From positions 4,154,001-4,218,000 of the forward strand of contig NZ_CP086253.1 of the NCBI RefSeq assembly GCF_003382565.3: 64,000 nt of DNA, written 5' to 3'. The position numbers were made by a program, and so were the translations under genes. Shown in pieces: positions 52,638-60,409 of this stretch (within the stretch, counting starts at the first letter, position 1; the number at the start of each line of letters is the position of its first letter). This DNA comes from Pectobacterium aquaticum. Its GTDB lineage: Bacteria; Pseudomonadota; Gammaproteobacteria; Enterobacterales; Enterobacteriaceae. Under the pieces are notes generated by a model. It was not told the origin of the DNA. It saw only the letters and a program-made list of their open reading frames with translations, and made no database searches.

Positions 52638-53291
52638 TTAAATCTGCCATCTGAACCAAGCAAAGAAAACATTACCGTTGTTGTAGGTTCCGGGAATGTA
52701 AGTCGCCTGGAAAGAGAGCTTGCTGTAGCTTATTGATGCCAAAGGTAATAAGACGGGAATTGGAATATAGTTCCAGTTATCACGCATAGTGAAACCCGCC
52801 GTAAAACCCAGCCCCAGTTGAAAATCCTGATCGCTGATTGGTCGCCAGCGCTTTTCATAACCGTAGCCACCGATAGGCTCCCATTTGTTATAGGAGTCCT
52901 TGAACGCCATGATATAAAGCCCGTGCCAGTCCCCATCCTTATCCAGACGGGAAACCCCATAGCCCGCGCCCCACGGCCTTTCATTATATTTGTCGGTCTT
53001 TTCTTTATCGTACGTCCAGCGGTTATGCCAGGTGATCGTCGGGATATAAATATCGTGGCTCTGCGGCGAATTCCAGGTCGTAGACAGATTATTTTTACTT
53101 CTCTGCCACCAACTTTCATCCTGCTTATCCGACGCCGACTCACTGGAATCAACCGCGACAGGTGCGAGATTTGCCGTGCTACTCGTGTTATTTGCCCCCG
53201 CATTATTTATGCTTTCTGCTGCGTAACTCAGAAAAGGGACAACGGATAGTGTAATCAAACTTAACGTGACTAAAATTCGCTTCAAATACAT
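52638..53291 (-). CDS. pagP: Lipid A palmitoyltransferase PagP
   Basis: PagP is an eight-stranded outer-membrane barrel that adds palmitate to lipid A, giving resistance to cationic peptides. The 217-residue protein has a signal peptide (MYLKRILVTLSLITLSVVPFLSYAA). Catalytic His89, Asp132 and Ser133 (TITWHNRW, AFKDSYNKW) are spaced exactly as His33/Asp76/Ser77 in E. coli. About 30 extra Asn/Ser/Ala-rich residues lie between signal and barrel (26-58). It ends in Trp-Gln-Ile, close to the usual aromatic end of outer-membrane proteins. A 22-bp palindrome lies 60-80 bp upstream. Confidence 0.94.
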   Translation of the reverse strand: MYLKRILVTLSLITLSVVPFLSYAAESINNAGANNTSSTANLAPVAVDSSESASDKQDESWWQRSKNNLSTTWNSPQSHDIYIPTITWHNRWTYDKEKTDKYNERPWGAGYGVSRLDKDGDWHGLYIMAFKDSYNKWEPIGGYGYEKRWRPISDQDFQLGLGFTAGFTMRDNWNYIPIPVLLPLASISYSKLSFQATYIPGTYNNGNVFFAWFRWQI

Positions 53292-53350
53292 ATAAGGTTC
53301 TCTGTAACAGCGTCACGATTCCATTCAAACAAAGGTGATCCAAACAAAAC

Positions 53351-53372
53351 TATTTTGGTTGTTACCAAAATA
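53351..53372. promoter_or_regulatory. Perfect inverted repeat upstream of pagP, candidate operator
   Basis: TATTTTGGT-TGTT-ACCAAAATA, a perfect 9-bp dyad with 4-bp spacer, 60-81 bp before the pagP ATG. An 8-bp direct repeat CAAACAAA (53326-53333 and 53341-53348) lies between it and the gene. The regulator is not identified; this does not look like a PhoP box. Confidence 0.6.
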
Positions 53373-53423
53373 TAGAGTTCAGTTTACGTAATCTGCCCAT
53401 ATAGGCGGAAAACCAAAACAGCC

Positions 53424-53550
53424 TATACACTAAATAATTCGAGTTGCATGAAGGCGGCGACACAGCGAATCCCCAAGAGCTTACTCCAGTAAGTGACTGG
53501 GGTGAGCGAGGAAAGCCAACACACATGCAGCTTGAAGTATGACGGGTATA
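53424..53550. repeat. ERIC element (127 bp)
   Basis: The central part (GCGAATCCCCAAGAGCTTAC, then CAGTAAGTGACTGGGGTGAG) matches the conserved ERIC core used for ERIC-PCR typing. Ends are TAAATAATTCGAGTTGCATG and GCAGCTTGAAGTATGACGGG, which pair as inverted repeats. It lies between pagP and cysE; the rest of that 431-bp gap holds the pagP palindrome and the cysE terminator. Confidence 0.96.
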
Positions 53551-53630
53551 TTATGAAGGGATAAACAGTAACTGTGCCTAAATAGATAGTGAATTCCGTG
53601 CCGCTTTCAGACGTTTCCTAGCTGAAATAA

Positions 53631-53659
53631 CAAAAAACCACCTTATTTATCGGCGGTTT
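53631..53659 (-). terminator. cysE terminator
   Basis: On the minus strand AAACCGCC-GATAAATAA-GGTGGTTT followed by TTTTG, about 65 bp past the cysE stop. Confidence 0.7.
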
Positions 53660-53722
53660 ATATTCTGGTTGGAACCCGTATCAGAGAGATAGCAAGAACG
53701 ATGAATCGCCTATGCCGTGGGA

Positions 53723-54544
53723 TTAGATACCATCACCATATTCGAAACCGCGATTGATCCCGTTGAAATACTGATCCATATCCATCGCGGGTTTATCGCT
53801 TTCCGGGCGACCGACGATACGAGCCGGAACCCCTGCCGCCGTCGTATGTGGAGGAACCGATTGCAGCACAACGGAACCGGCGCCAATTTTCGCGCCACAG
53901 CCAACCTCAATATTCCCCAAAATTTTAGCACCCGCGCCAATCATCACGCCTTCACGAATTTTAGGGTGGCGATCGCCGCTCGTTTTACCCGTACCGCCCA
54001 GCGTCACGGATTGCAGAATAGAGACGTCGTTTTCAACAACAGCAGTTTCGCCGATTACAATGCCCGTTGCGTGATCGAGCATGATCCCGCAGCCGATTCT
54101 CGCCGCTGGGTGGATATCAACACCGAAAGAAACCGAGATCTGGTTCTGGAAATAGACCGCCAGCGCTTTACGATCCTGCGACCACAGCCAGTGACCAATA
54201 CGATAGGCCTGTAATGCATGAAACCCTTTCAGGTAGAGCAGCGGCGTAGAATATTTATCCACCGCCGGGTCACGTAGGCAGACGGCCTGAATATCGCGCG
54301 CGGCAGAAACGATCATCTGCGGATCGGCACGATAGGCTTCCTCTACCACCTCACGAATAGCAATCGCGGGCATAATCGAATTGGCTAACTTATTCGCCAA
54401 CATATAGCTCAGCGCGCTGCCCAGATTCTCGTGCTTTAGCAATGTGGCATGAAAAAAGCTGGCCAGCATCGGTTCACAGTCCGCGAGACTGCGCGCTTCT
54501 GCCTTGATATTGGTCCAGACCAGTTCCAGTTCTTCTGTCGACAT
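53723..54544 (-). CDS. cysE: Serine O-acetyltransferase
   Basis: CysE acetylates serine with acetyl-CoA, the first step to cysteine; it complexes with CysK and is feedback-inhibited by cysteine. From the ATG at 54544 (MSTEELELVWTNIKAEARSL) it is 273 residues, the E. coli length. The N-terminal helical domain is followed by a left-handed beta-helix of hexapeptide repeats (DIHPAARIGCGIMLDHATGIVIGE; GAGAKILGNIEVGCGAKIGAGS) and the C-terminal peptide ending GFEYGDGI that inserts into CysK. It is in the order secB-gpsA-cysE. Confidence 0.97.
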   Translation of the reverse strand: MSTEELELVWTNIKAEARSLADCEPMLASFFHATLLKHENLGSALSYMLANKLANSIMPAIAIREVVEEAYRADPQMIVSAARDIQAVCLRDPAVDKYSTPLLYLKGFHALQAYRIGHWLWSQDRKALAVYFQNQISVSFGVDIHPAARIGCGIMLDHATGIVIGETAVVENDVSILQSVTLGGTGKTSGDRHPKIREGVMIGAGAKILGNIEVGCGAKIGAGSVVLQSVPPHTTAAGVPARIVGRPESDKPAMDMDQYFNGINRGFEYGDGI

Positions 54545-54686
54545 TGCCTTACTCTCCGAGATACCACACACCACAATGTATATCTGTTATCAAACGGCAG
54601 GCTTAGTAGCACCGCCGCTCGCATACAAGAAAATGAAGATACTATGAGCCTCCCAGATTAGGAAGCCCAGCATGGAACGACGTGTT

Positions 54687-55706
54687 TTATAACCTAGCGG
54701 TTTCGTCTTTACGCGTGCGCCCCAATAGGCTCAGCGCCGCCTCTCGGGCGTCTTTCCCACAATACAGCACCTGCCAGAGTTGCTCAGTAATCGGCATTTC
54801 AACGCCGTAGCGCTGTGCTAATGCCAGCACCTCTTTCGTATTGCGGTACCCTTCAACAACCTGACCAATGCTATCCTGCGCGCTCTGTACATCCATTCCC
54901 TGCCCCAGCATCATGCCGAAGCGCCGGTTACGGGACTGATTATCAGTACAGGTCAGCACCAGATCGCCAAGCCCCGCCATCCCCATGAAGGTGGTGGGAT
55001 CCGCACCCAGCGCCGCGCCAAGACGGGTCATTTCTGCCAGCCCGCGGGTGATCAGAGCGGTACGTGCATTGGCACCAAACCCAATGCCGTCAGACATCCC
55101 GGCACCGATAGCAATGACGTTTTTTACCGCGCCGCCCAACTGCACGCCGATAAAATCGGGGTTGCTGTAAACGCGGAAGCTCTTCCCACAGTGCAGCAGC
55201 TGTTGTAGGTCGTCAGCAAATTCACTGTCCGTTGATGCCAGCGCAATCGCCGTCGGCATACCCGCCGCTAATTCTTTGGCAAATGTCGGGCCGGATACCA
55301 CCGCAAGCGGGATGGCTTCGCCCAACGCTTCGCGTGCAACATCTTGCAACAAGCGTCCCGTTTCCGCTTCCAGCCCTTTAGTCGCCCACACAATACGCGC
55401 ATCGGCACGCAAGTGGGGTTTCAATTGACGCAAGACATCACCGAACACATGGCTCGGCACAACGACCAGCACGTTTCTGCTGGCAGCAAGCGCCTGCGCC
55501 AGATTGGTTTCCAGCTGTAGCGAATCGGGGAAAGGCACATCAGGCAGGAATGCCTGATTACAGCGAGCGGACTGTAACGCCTGAATGTGCACAGGGTTGT
55601 GACCCCACAGCACGACTCGATGGCCATTACGCGCCAGCGTAATGGCCAACGCGGTGCCGTACGAACCGGCACCGATAACGGTCATTGAAGCGTCAGACGC
55701 GTTCAT
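54687..55706 (-). CDS. gpsA: Glycerol-3-phosphate dehydrogenase [NAD(P)+]
   Basis: GpsA makes sn-glycerol-3-phosphate for phospholipid synthesis. The 339-residue length equals E. coli. The nucleotide-binding motif VIGAGSYGTALAITLARNGH is at residues 11-30, the catalytic lysine in GAVKNVIAIGAGM (about residue 195), and the signature GLGDLVLTCT near 245. Its start codon shares one base with the secB stop (TGATG), so translation is coupled. Confidence 0.97.
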   Translation of the reverse strand: MNASDASMTVIGAGSYGTALAITLARNGHRVVLWGHNPVHIQALQSARCNQAFLPDVPFPDSLQLETNLAQALAASRNVLVVVPSHVFGDVLRQLKPHLRADARIVWATKGLEAETGRLLQDVAREALGEAIPLAVVSGPTFAKELAAGMPTAIALASTDSEFADDLQQLLHCGKSFRVYSNPDFIGVQLGGAVKNVIAIGAGMSDGIGFGANARTALITRGLAEMTRLGAALGADPTTFMGMAGLGDLVLTCTDNQSRNRRFGMMLGQGMDVQSAQDSIGQVVEGYRNTKEVLALAQRYGVEMPITEQLWQVLYCGKDAREAALSLLGRTRKDETARL

Positions 55707-56176
55707 CAGGCATCCTGATGCTGCGCAGCGCCTTCACCTTCGGTCTGCTGCTGCAGGTAATTCATGAACAGTGCATCAAAGTTAACCGGTGCCAGGTTCA
55801 GTTGCGGGAAGGTACCGCGAGAAACCAGGCTAGTGATGCACTCACGCGCATAAGGGAACAGAATGTTCGGGCAATATGCACCCAGACAATGCGCCAACTG
55901 AGTTCCTTCGATACCGCCAACGGTAAAGATACCACCTTGCTGAACTTCACACAGAAATGCAGTTTCTTCACCCAGAGAAGCCGTTACGGTCACACGCAGT
56001 ACGACTTCATAGATGTCATCAGCCAGTTGGCTAGAAGCCGTATCCAGATCCAGTTTTACTTCCGGCTGCCATTCCTGCTGGAACACCTGAGGCGCATTCG
56101 GCGCTTCAAAAGAGATATCTTTGGTGTAGATACGCTGGATTTGGAAAGCCATTTCTGTGTTGTTTTGTTCAGACAT
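55706..56176 (-). CDS. secB: Protein-export chaperone SecB
   Basis: SecB is a tetrameric cytosolic chaperone that keeps preproteins unfolded and hands them to SecA. The 156-residue protein is nearly identical to E. coli SecB (155), with the client groove and SecA-binding surface regions IYTKDISFEAPNAP, DIYEVVLRVTVTASLGEETAFLCEVQQGGIF and HCLGAYCPNILFPYARE. It is usually preceded by grxC in enterics; no grxC is present in the 219-bp gap upstream here. Confidence 0.98.
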   Translation of the reverse strand: MSEQNNTEMAFQIQRIYTKDISFEAPNAPQVFQQEWQPEVKLDLDTASSQLADDIYEVVLRVTVTASLGEETAFLCEVQQGGIFTVGGIEGTQLAHCLGAYCPNILFPYARECITSLVSRGTFPQLNLAPVNFDALFMNYLQQQTEGEGAAQHQDA

Positions 56177-56261
56177 GTTAAGTAATACCCTTTTGTTAGA
56201 TTCTCTTGACGTCTTCCGTCGTCATAAGTGGGCGGACGTCAGCACATTTCTGTCATTGTCA

Positions 56262-56312
56262 TACTGCAATCACTGTAGTTGCAATAACGGTAGTACTGCA
56301 ATCAGCCTGTAG
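56262..56312. repeat. Direct repeat in the secB-yibN gap
   Basis: TACTGCAATCA occurs at 56262-56272 and 56294-56304, 32 bp apart, each soon followed by CTGTAG. TTGCAATAACGG lies between. The function is unknown; the gap otherwise contains only the secB leader. Confidence 0.7.
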
Positions 56313-56395
56313 GTTATCCTGCAAAATCGTCGCCATTTTCACGGTGTATGATTGATATACTTGGCACGATGCGGATAGTTTTACCACAAACCGTT

Positions 56396-56827
56396 TTATT
56401 TGCCGCGGACTAAAGGCAGATTCTCACCGCTCCAGCCAGCCAGGCCGTCTTTCAGTACCTGCACACGCTCAAAACCGGCTTTATGCAAATTCTCGGCCGC
56501 TTCGCGTGAAGAGAGGCCGTTGGCGCAAACCACGATAATCGGCTGCGATTTATGTTTTTCAAGTTCACCTACGCTGCCGTTTTTAATGTCGTTCGGCAAC
56601 AGGTTAAATGCGTTGGCAATATGGCCACGGCGATAGTCGTCACGGTTACGGATATCAACGACGACAGCATCTTCTTTATTAATCAGGCGGATCGCTTCAC
56701 CGCGAACCACTTCTTTTACGTTCGACAGTTTACTCTTCACAGTAAGTACAATTACCGCAACCAACAGCGCAACCCAGGCGATGCTCAAAATAGGGTTCTT
56801 GCTAACGAATGGCATAATCTCTTGCAT
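56396..56827 (-). CDS. yibN: Membrane-anchored rhodanese-like protein YibN
   Basis: A 143-residue protein, the same length as E. coli YibN, which interacts with Sec/YidC machinery in reported work. An N-terminal membrane anchor (NPILSIAWVALLVAVIVLTV, residues 11-30) precedes a cytoplasmic rhodanese domain (about 40-140). The active-loop cysteine is present here (VVCANGLSSREAA, Cys101), whereas E. coli YibN has VDGSGMQC in that place, so sulfurtransferase activity is possible in this version. It is separated from secB by a gap that lacks grxC. Confidence 0.92.
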   Translation of the reverse strand: MQEIMPFVSKNPILSIAWVALLVAVIVLTVKSKLSNVKEVVRGEAIRLINKEDAVVVDIRNRDDYRRGHIANAFNLLPNDIKNGSVGELEKHKSQPIIVVCANGLSSREAAENLHKAGFERVQVLKDGLAGWSGENLPLVRGK

Positions 56828-57009
56828 GGGGTGTAACGACTCCCGGATCAGTTAAGCAACAAAAATATAAGGTTCCTGAGTATACCTGCGCGATAAGGCA
56901 ATTACAGCCAGTAAGCCAATATAGCGTATCGAATCTGCGGCGAGCTTTCCATTTATCTCTATATTGATGCGCCCAGACGCCCACCTTTGTGCCATGCTTG
57001 TCACGTCTG

Positions 57010-57063
57010 GAAATAGAAATCAGACAAGAGACAACTGGTAAGCCGCTGTTCATCGTGGAATAA
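57010..57063 (+). pseudogene. gpmM: 3'-terminal remnant of gpmM (cofactor-independent phosphoglycerate mutase)
   Basis: Read in frame to the TAA at 57061, the sequence is EIEIRQETTGKPLFIVE. The E. coli GpmM C-terminus, as I remember it, is MEIPQEMTGKPLFIVE: 13 of the last 16 residues agree and the stop is at the same place. In E. coli gpmM lies immediately upstream of envC on the same strand; here only about 17 codons survive, and the 1.5-kb rest of the gene is absent from the 245-bp yibN-envC gap. The remnant ends 9 bp before the envC start, so the spacing of the intact operon is preserved. Confidence 0.85.
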
Positions 57064-57072
57064 TTCACCGCT

Positions 57073-58374
57073 ATGAGTAAAAACGCGTTATTTGTACAGA
57101 GTCGAGTAGCATGTAGCGCCGATCGCCATGTATCCGCATTACAAAGGCTGCTCACCCGCTGCGCCAACGCGCTCTGCGTTGGCGTTTTGTTGTTGCCCGC
57201 ACTCGGCCAGGCGGAAGATAATCAGGCACAGCTTAAGACTCTGCAACACGATATCGCCGAGAAAGAAAAAAGCGTTCAAGAACAACAAAAGCAACGCAGT
57301 GCCTTAGTCCAGCAGTTGAAAAAGCAGGAGCAGTCCATCTCTCAGGCCAGTCGTCAGCTGCATGAAACGCGCAATACGCTGTCCACGCTCAATAAAGAAT
57401 TAACCAGCCTCAGCGCCTCTATCGCCAAACTGCAATCTCAGCAGGATAAGCAACAAACGCTACTTTCCCGTCAGCTTGACGCCGCCTTCCGGCAAGGTCA
57501 GCACAGCGCACTGCAATTAATGTTGAGCGGAGAAGAAAGCCAGCGCAGCGAGCGCATCCTCGCCTACTTCGGTTATCTGAATGAAGCGCGGCAGAAATCC
57601 ATCCACGACGTGCAGCAAACGCGTGTGGAGCTGGCTGAACAAAAGCGTCAGTTGGAACAAAAACAGGCACAGCAAAAAACGCTGCTGGGCGATCAACAGC
57701 AACAACAGCAGACGCTGGAACAGGCGCAGTCCGATCGGAAGAAAACGCTGTCGACGCTGGAAAGTTCGCTGGAGAAAGATCAGCAGCAGTTGACGGAACT
57801 GCGCCAGAATGAAACTCGGTTGCGCGATCAAATCGCCCGCGCTGAGCGAGAAGCGAAAGCCCGAGCCGAACGGGAAGCACGTGAGGCCGCCAAGGTTCGC
57901 GCTAAAGAAGAACAGGCCAAACGCAGCGGCAGCAGCTACAAACCCACAGAGGGTGAACGCTCACTTATGGCCCGAACCGGCGGGTTAGGGCGACCTTCTG
58001 GTCAAGCTATCTGGCCAGTTAACGGTCGCATCGAGCACCGCTTTGGTGAACCGTTACAGGGTGAGCTGCGCTGGAAGGGCATGGTGATTACCGCACCGGA
58101 AGGGACGGAAGTGAAGGCGATCGCCGACGGAACCGTACTGATGGCCGACTGGCTACAGGGCTACGGGTTAGTCGTTGTTGTGCAGCATGGTAAAGGCGAT
58201 ATGAGCCTGTACGGTTATAACCAGAGCGCCTTGGTTTCCGTTGGCGCTCAGGTCAAGGCAGGCCAACACATCGCGCTGGTCGGCACCAGCGGCGGGCAGA
58301 GCCAGCCTGGACTGTATTTTGAAATCCGTCGTCAGGGTCAAGCGGTCAATCCACAACCTTGGCTGGGAAGATAG
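57073..58374 (+). CDS. envC: Murein hydrolase activator EnvC
   Basis: EnvC is a periplasmic, septum-recruited activator of the amidases AmiA and AmiB, controlled by FtsEX. The 433-residue protein has a signal sequence ending near residue 46 (ANALCVGVLLLPALGQA; the n-region is long), two long coiled-coil arms (about 50-290, Gln/Lys/Glu-rich), and a C-terminal LytM domain (about 315-430). The catalytic metal ligands of active LytM enzymes are not all present, fitting an activator. It follows the gpmM remnant, so its original upstream gene and possibly promoter are altered. Confidence 0.95.
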   Translation: MSKNALFVQSRVACSADRHVSALQRLLTRCANALCVGVLLLPALGQAEDNQAQLKTLQHDIAEKEKSVQEQQKQRSALVQQLKKQEQSISQASRQLHETRNTLSTLNKELTSLSASIAKLQSQQDKQQTLLSRQLDAAFRQGQHSALQLMLSGEESQRSERILAYFGYLNEARQKSIHDVQQTRVELAEQKRQLEQKQAQQKTLLGDQQQQQQTLEQAQSDRKKTLSTLESSLEKDQQQLTELRQNETRLRDQIARAEREAKARAEREAREAAKVRAKEEQAKRSGSSYKPTEGERSLMARTGGLGRPSGQAIWPVNGRIEHRFGEPLQGELRWKGMVITAPEGTEVKAIADGTVLMADWLQGYGLVVVVQHGKGDMSLYGYNQSALVSVGAQVKAGQHIALVGTSGGQSQPGLYFEIRRQGQAVNPQPWLGR

Positions 58375-58376
58375 TC

Positions 58377-59324
58377 TTGTCTTATTTAACCAAAACTCCG
58401 CTATTGGCGTTGAGTCTGCTCGCCCTGTCTCCTTTGGCGCTGGCCGGAAAACTGTCGATTGTCATCGATGATTTCGGCTATCGCCCACATAATGAGAACC
58501 AGATTCTGGCAATGCCGACGGCGATTTCCATCGCGGTATTACCCAACGCGCCGTACGCCCGTGAAATGGCGACCAAAGCCCACCAGCAAGGACGAGAAGT
58601 GCTTATACATCTGCCGATGGCACCGATGAGCAAGCAGCCGCTGGAGCGCGATACGTTACGCCCGGACATGAGCAGCGAAGAAATTCAGCGCATTATTCGC
58701 CAATCGGTCAATAACGTGCCTTACGCCGTGGGGTTGAATAACCACATGGGCAGCGCGATGACCGCCAGCCTGCCCGGCATGCAAAAAGTCATGCAGGCAC
58801 TGAGCGCCTACCCGCTCTATTTCCTCGATAGCATGACCATTGGCAGCAGCCAATCGAGCCAGGCCGCGGCAGGAACGAACGTCAAAGTCATCAAACGCAA
58901 AGTCTTTCTGGATGATTCGCAAAACGAAGCCGAGATTCGCAAACAGTTTACCCGTGCGGTGCAAATCGCCCGCCGCAGCGGTTCCGCCATCGCTATCGGG
59001 CATCCACATCCTGCAACCATCCGCGTCTTACAGCAGATGTTGCCCACGCTGGATGCCGATATTGTCTTAGTCCGCCCCAGCCAGTTGCTGAATGAGCCGA
59101 CGCGGCAATATGAGCCTCAGCCGCAGCAGCCAGTCAAACCGCGTAATCCGTTCCGCGGTATACAGCAATGTCAGGTCAAACAGCCGCCGGAACCGGTGAA
59201 GAACGATGTATTCTTCAAGTTGGTGAGCAGCAGTATTCAGGAAAGTGCACCAGTGATGTTTATCAAGCACCGCTGGCAGACCTGGATTGAGCCAGCCGCG
59301 ACCGAAGCGCCCAAACAGCCGTAA
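58377..59324 (+). CDS. yibQ: YibQ, divergent polysaccharide deacetylase family
   Basis: A 315-residue secreted protein. The TTG at 58377 is chosen because GGGAAG lies at the right distance and the signal sequence MSYLTKTPLLALSLLALSPLALA follows at once. The mature part begins GKLSIVIDDFGYRPHNENQ as in E. coli YibQ. The conserved domain runs to about residue 230 (VLIHLPMAPMSKQPLE, VGLNNHMGSAMT, FLDSMTIG, AIGHPHPATIRVLQQM). The tail is Pro/Gln-rich. The enzyme activity of the family is not established. Its start is 3 bp after envC, so translation is coupled. Confidence 0.9.
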   Translation: MSYLTKTPLLALSLLALSPLALAGKLSIVIDDFGYRPHNENQILAMPTAISIAVLPNAPYAREMATKAHQQGREVLIHLPMAPMSKQPLERDTLRPDMSSEEIQRIIRQSVNNVPYAVGLNNHMGSAMTASLPGMQKVMQALSAYPLYFLDSMTIGSSQSSQAAAGTNVKVIKRKVFLDDSQNEAEIRKQFTRAVQIARRSGSAIAIGHPHPATIRVLQQMLPTLDADIVLVRPSQLLNEPTRQYEPQPQQPVKPRNPFRGIQQCQVKQPPEPVKNDVFFKLVSSSIQESAPVMFIKHRWQTWIEPAATEAPKQP

Positions 59325-59367
59325 GATCAGAGGCGCGTCCCCTTTGCCATCGCGCGCCACAGCAAGG

Positions 59368-60399
59368 TTATCTTTCATCCCAATTGAGAATAACCTTGCC
59401 CGACTGACCCGAACGCATGGCATCGAACCCTTTCTGAAACTCATCAATGTGGAAGCGGTGGGTGATAATCGGTGACAAATCCAATCCAGACTGAATCAGC
59501 GCCGACATTTTGTACCAGGTTTCGAACATTTCTCGTCCGTAGATCCCTTTGATAAACAGCCCTTTAAAAATCACGTCCCCCCAGTCAATCGACATCGGTT
59601 CATGCGGAATACCCAGCATGGCAATGCGCCCACCGTGATTCATCGCTTTTAGCATGGCACGAAAGGCCGATGGCGCGCCCGACATCTCCAGACCGATATC
59701 AAACCCCTCGGTCATACCCAGCTCTATCATCACGTCCGCCAGATTTTCCTGCGCCACATTAACGGCGCGCGTTGCCCCCATTTTACTGGCGAGATCCAGG
59801 CGGTACGCATTCACATCAGTAATCACGACATTCCGTGCACCAACGTGGCGGCACACCGCTGCCGCCATCATGCCTATCGGCCCCGCGCCGGCAATCAAAA
59901 CATCTTCCCCCACGAGATCGAAGGACAGTGCGGTATGCACCGCGTTGCCGAAGGGATCGAAAATGGCGGCCAGCTCATCAGAAATATTGTCGGGAATGCG
60001 AAACGCGTTGTAGGCCGGAATCACCAGATACTCCGCAAACGAACCGGGACGATTTACCCCGACGCCGATGGCATTGCGGCATAAATGGCGCCGCCCGGCA
60101 CGACAATTGCGACAGTAGCCGCAAGTAATATGCCCTTCGCCAGAGACTCGATCGCCAATATGAAAACCGTTAACTTCCTGACCGATAGCGACAATTTCGC
60201 CAACGTACTCATGCCCGACGACCATCGGAACGGGAATCGTCTTCTGCGACCATTCGTCCCAGTTATAGATATGCACATCTGTTCCGCAGATCGCGCTTTT
60301 ACGGATTTTAATCATGATGTCGTTATGCCCGAGCTCCGGCGTGGGGGAGTCCACCATCCAGATGCCTTCTTCCGGCCGCAGTTTTGCCAATGCTTTCAT
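59368..60399 (-). CDS. tdh: L-threonine 3-dehydrogenase
   Basis: Tdh oxidises threonine to 2-amino-3-oxobutyrate with NAD+, which Kbl splits to glycine and acetyl-CoA. It is a zinc-dependent medium-chain dehydrogenase of 343 residues (E. coli 341). Catalytic Zn residues are in SAICGTDVHIYNWDEW (Cys38) and GHEYVGEIV, and the structural Zn site is CGYCRNCRAGRRHLCRN (about 97-115). The NAD-binding motif is GAGPIGMMAA. It starts 10 bp after the kbl stop. Confidence 0.98.
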   Translation of the reverse strand: MKALAKLRPEEGIWMVDSPTPELGHNDIMIKIRKSAICGTDVHIYNWDEWSQKTIPVPMVVGHEYVGEIVAIGQEVNGFHIGDRVSGEGHITCGYCRNCRAGRRHLCRNAIGVGVNRPGSFAEYLVIPAYNAFRIPDNISDELAAIFDPFGNAVHTALSFDLVGEDVLIAGAGPIGMMAAAVCRHVGARNVVITDVNAYRLDLASKMGATRAVNVAQENLADVMIELGMTEGFDIGLEMSGAPSAFRAMLKAMNHGGRIAMLGIPHEPMSIDWGDVIFKGLFIKGIYGREMFETWYKMSALIQSGLDLSPIITHRFHIDEFQKGFDAMRSGQSGKVILNWDER

Positions 60400-60409
60400 G
60401 ATGGTTTCC

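Noticed and set aside
53292..53400. PhoP box upstream of pagP
   Set aside because: TGTTTG-like repeats occur but are 15 bp apart, not the 11-bp spacing of PhoP direct repeats.
56177..56395. grxC remnant between secB and yibN
   Set aside because: I translated the minus strand near the secB start and saw no GrxC-like tail.
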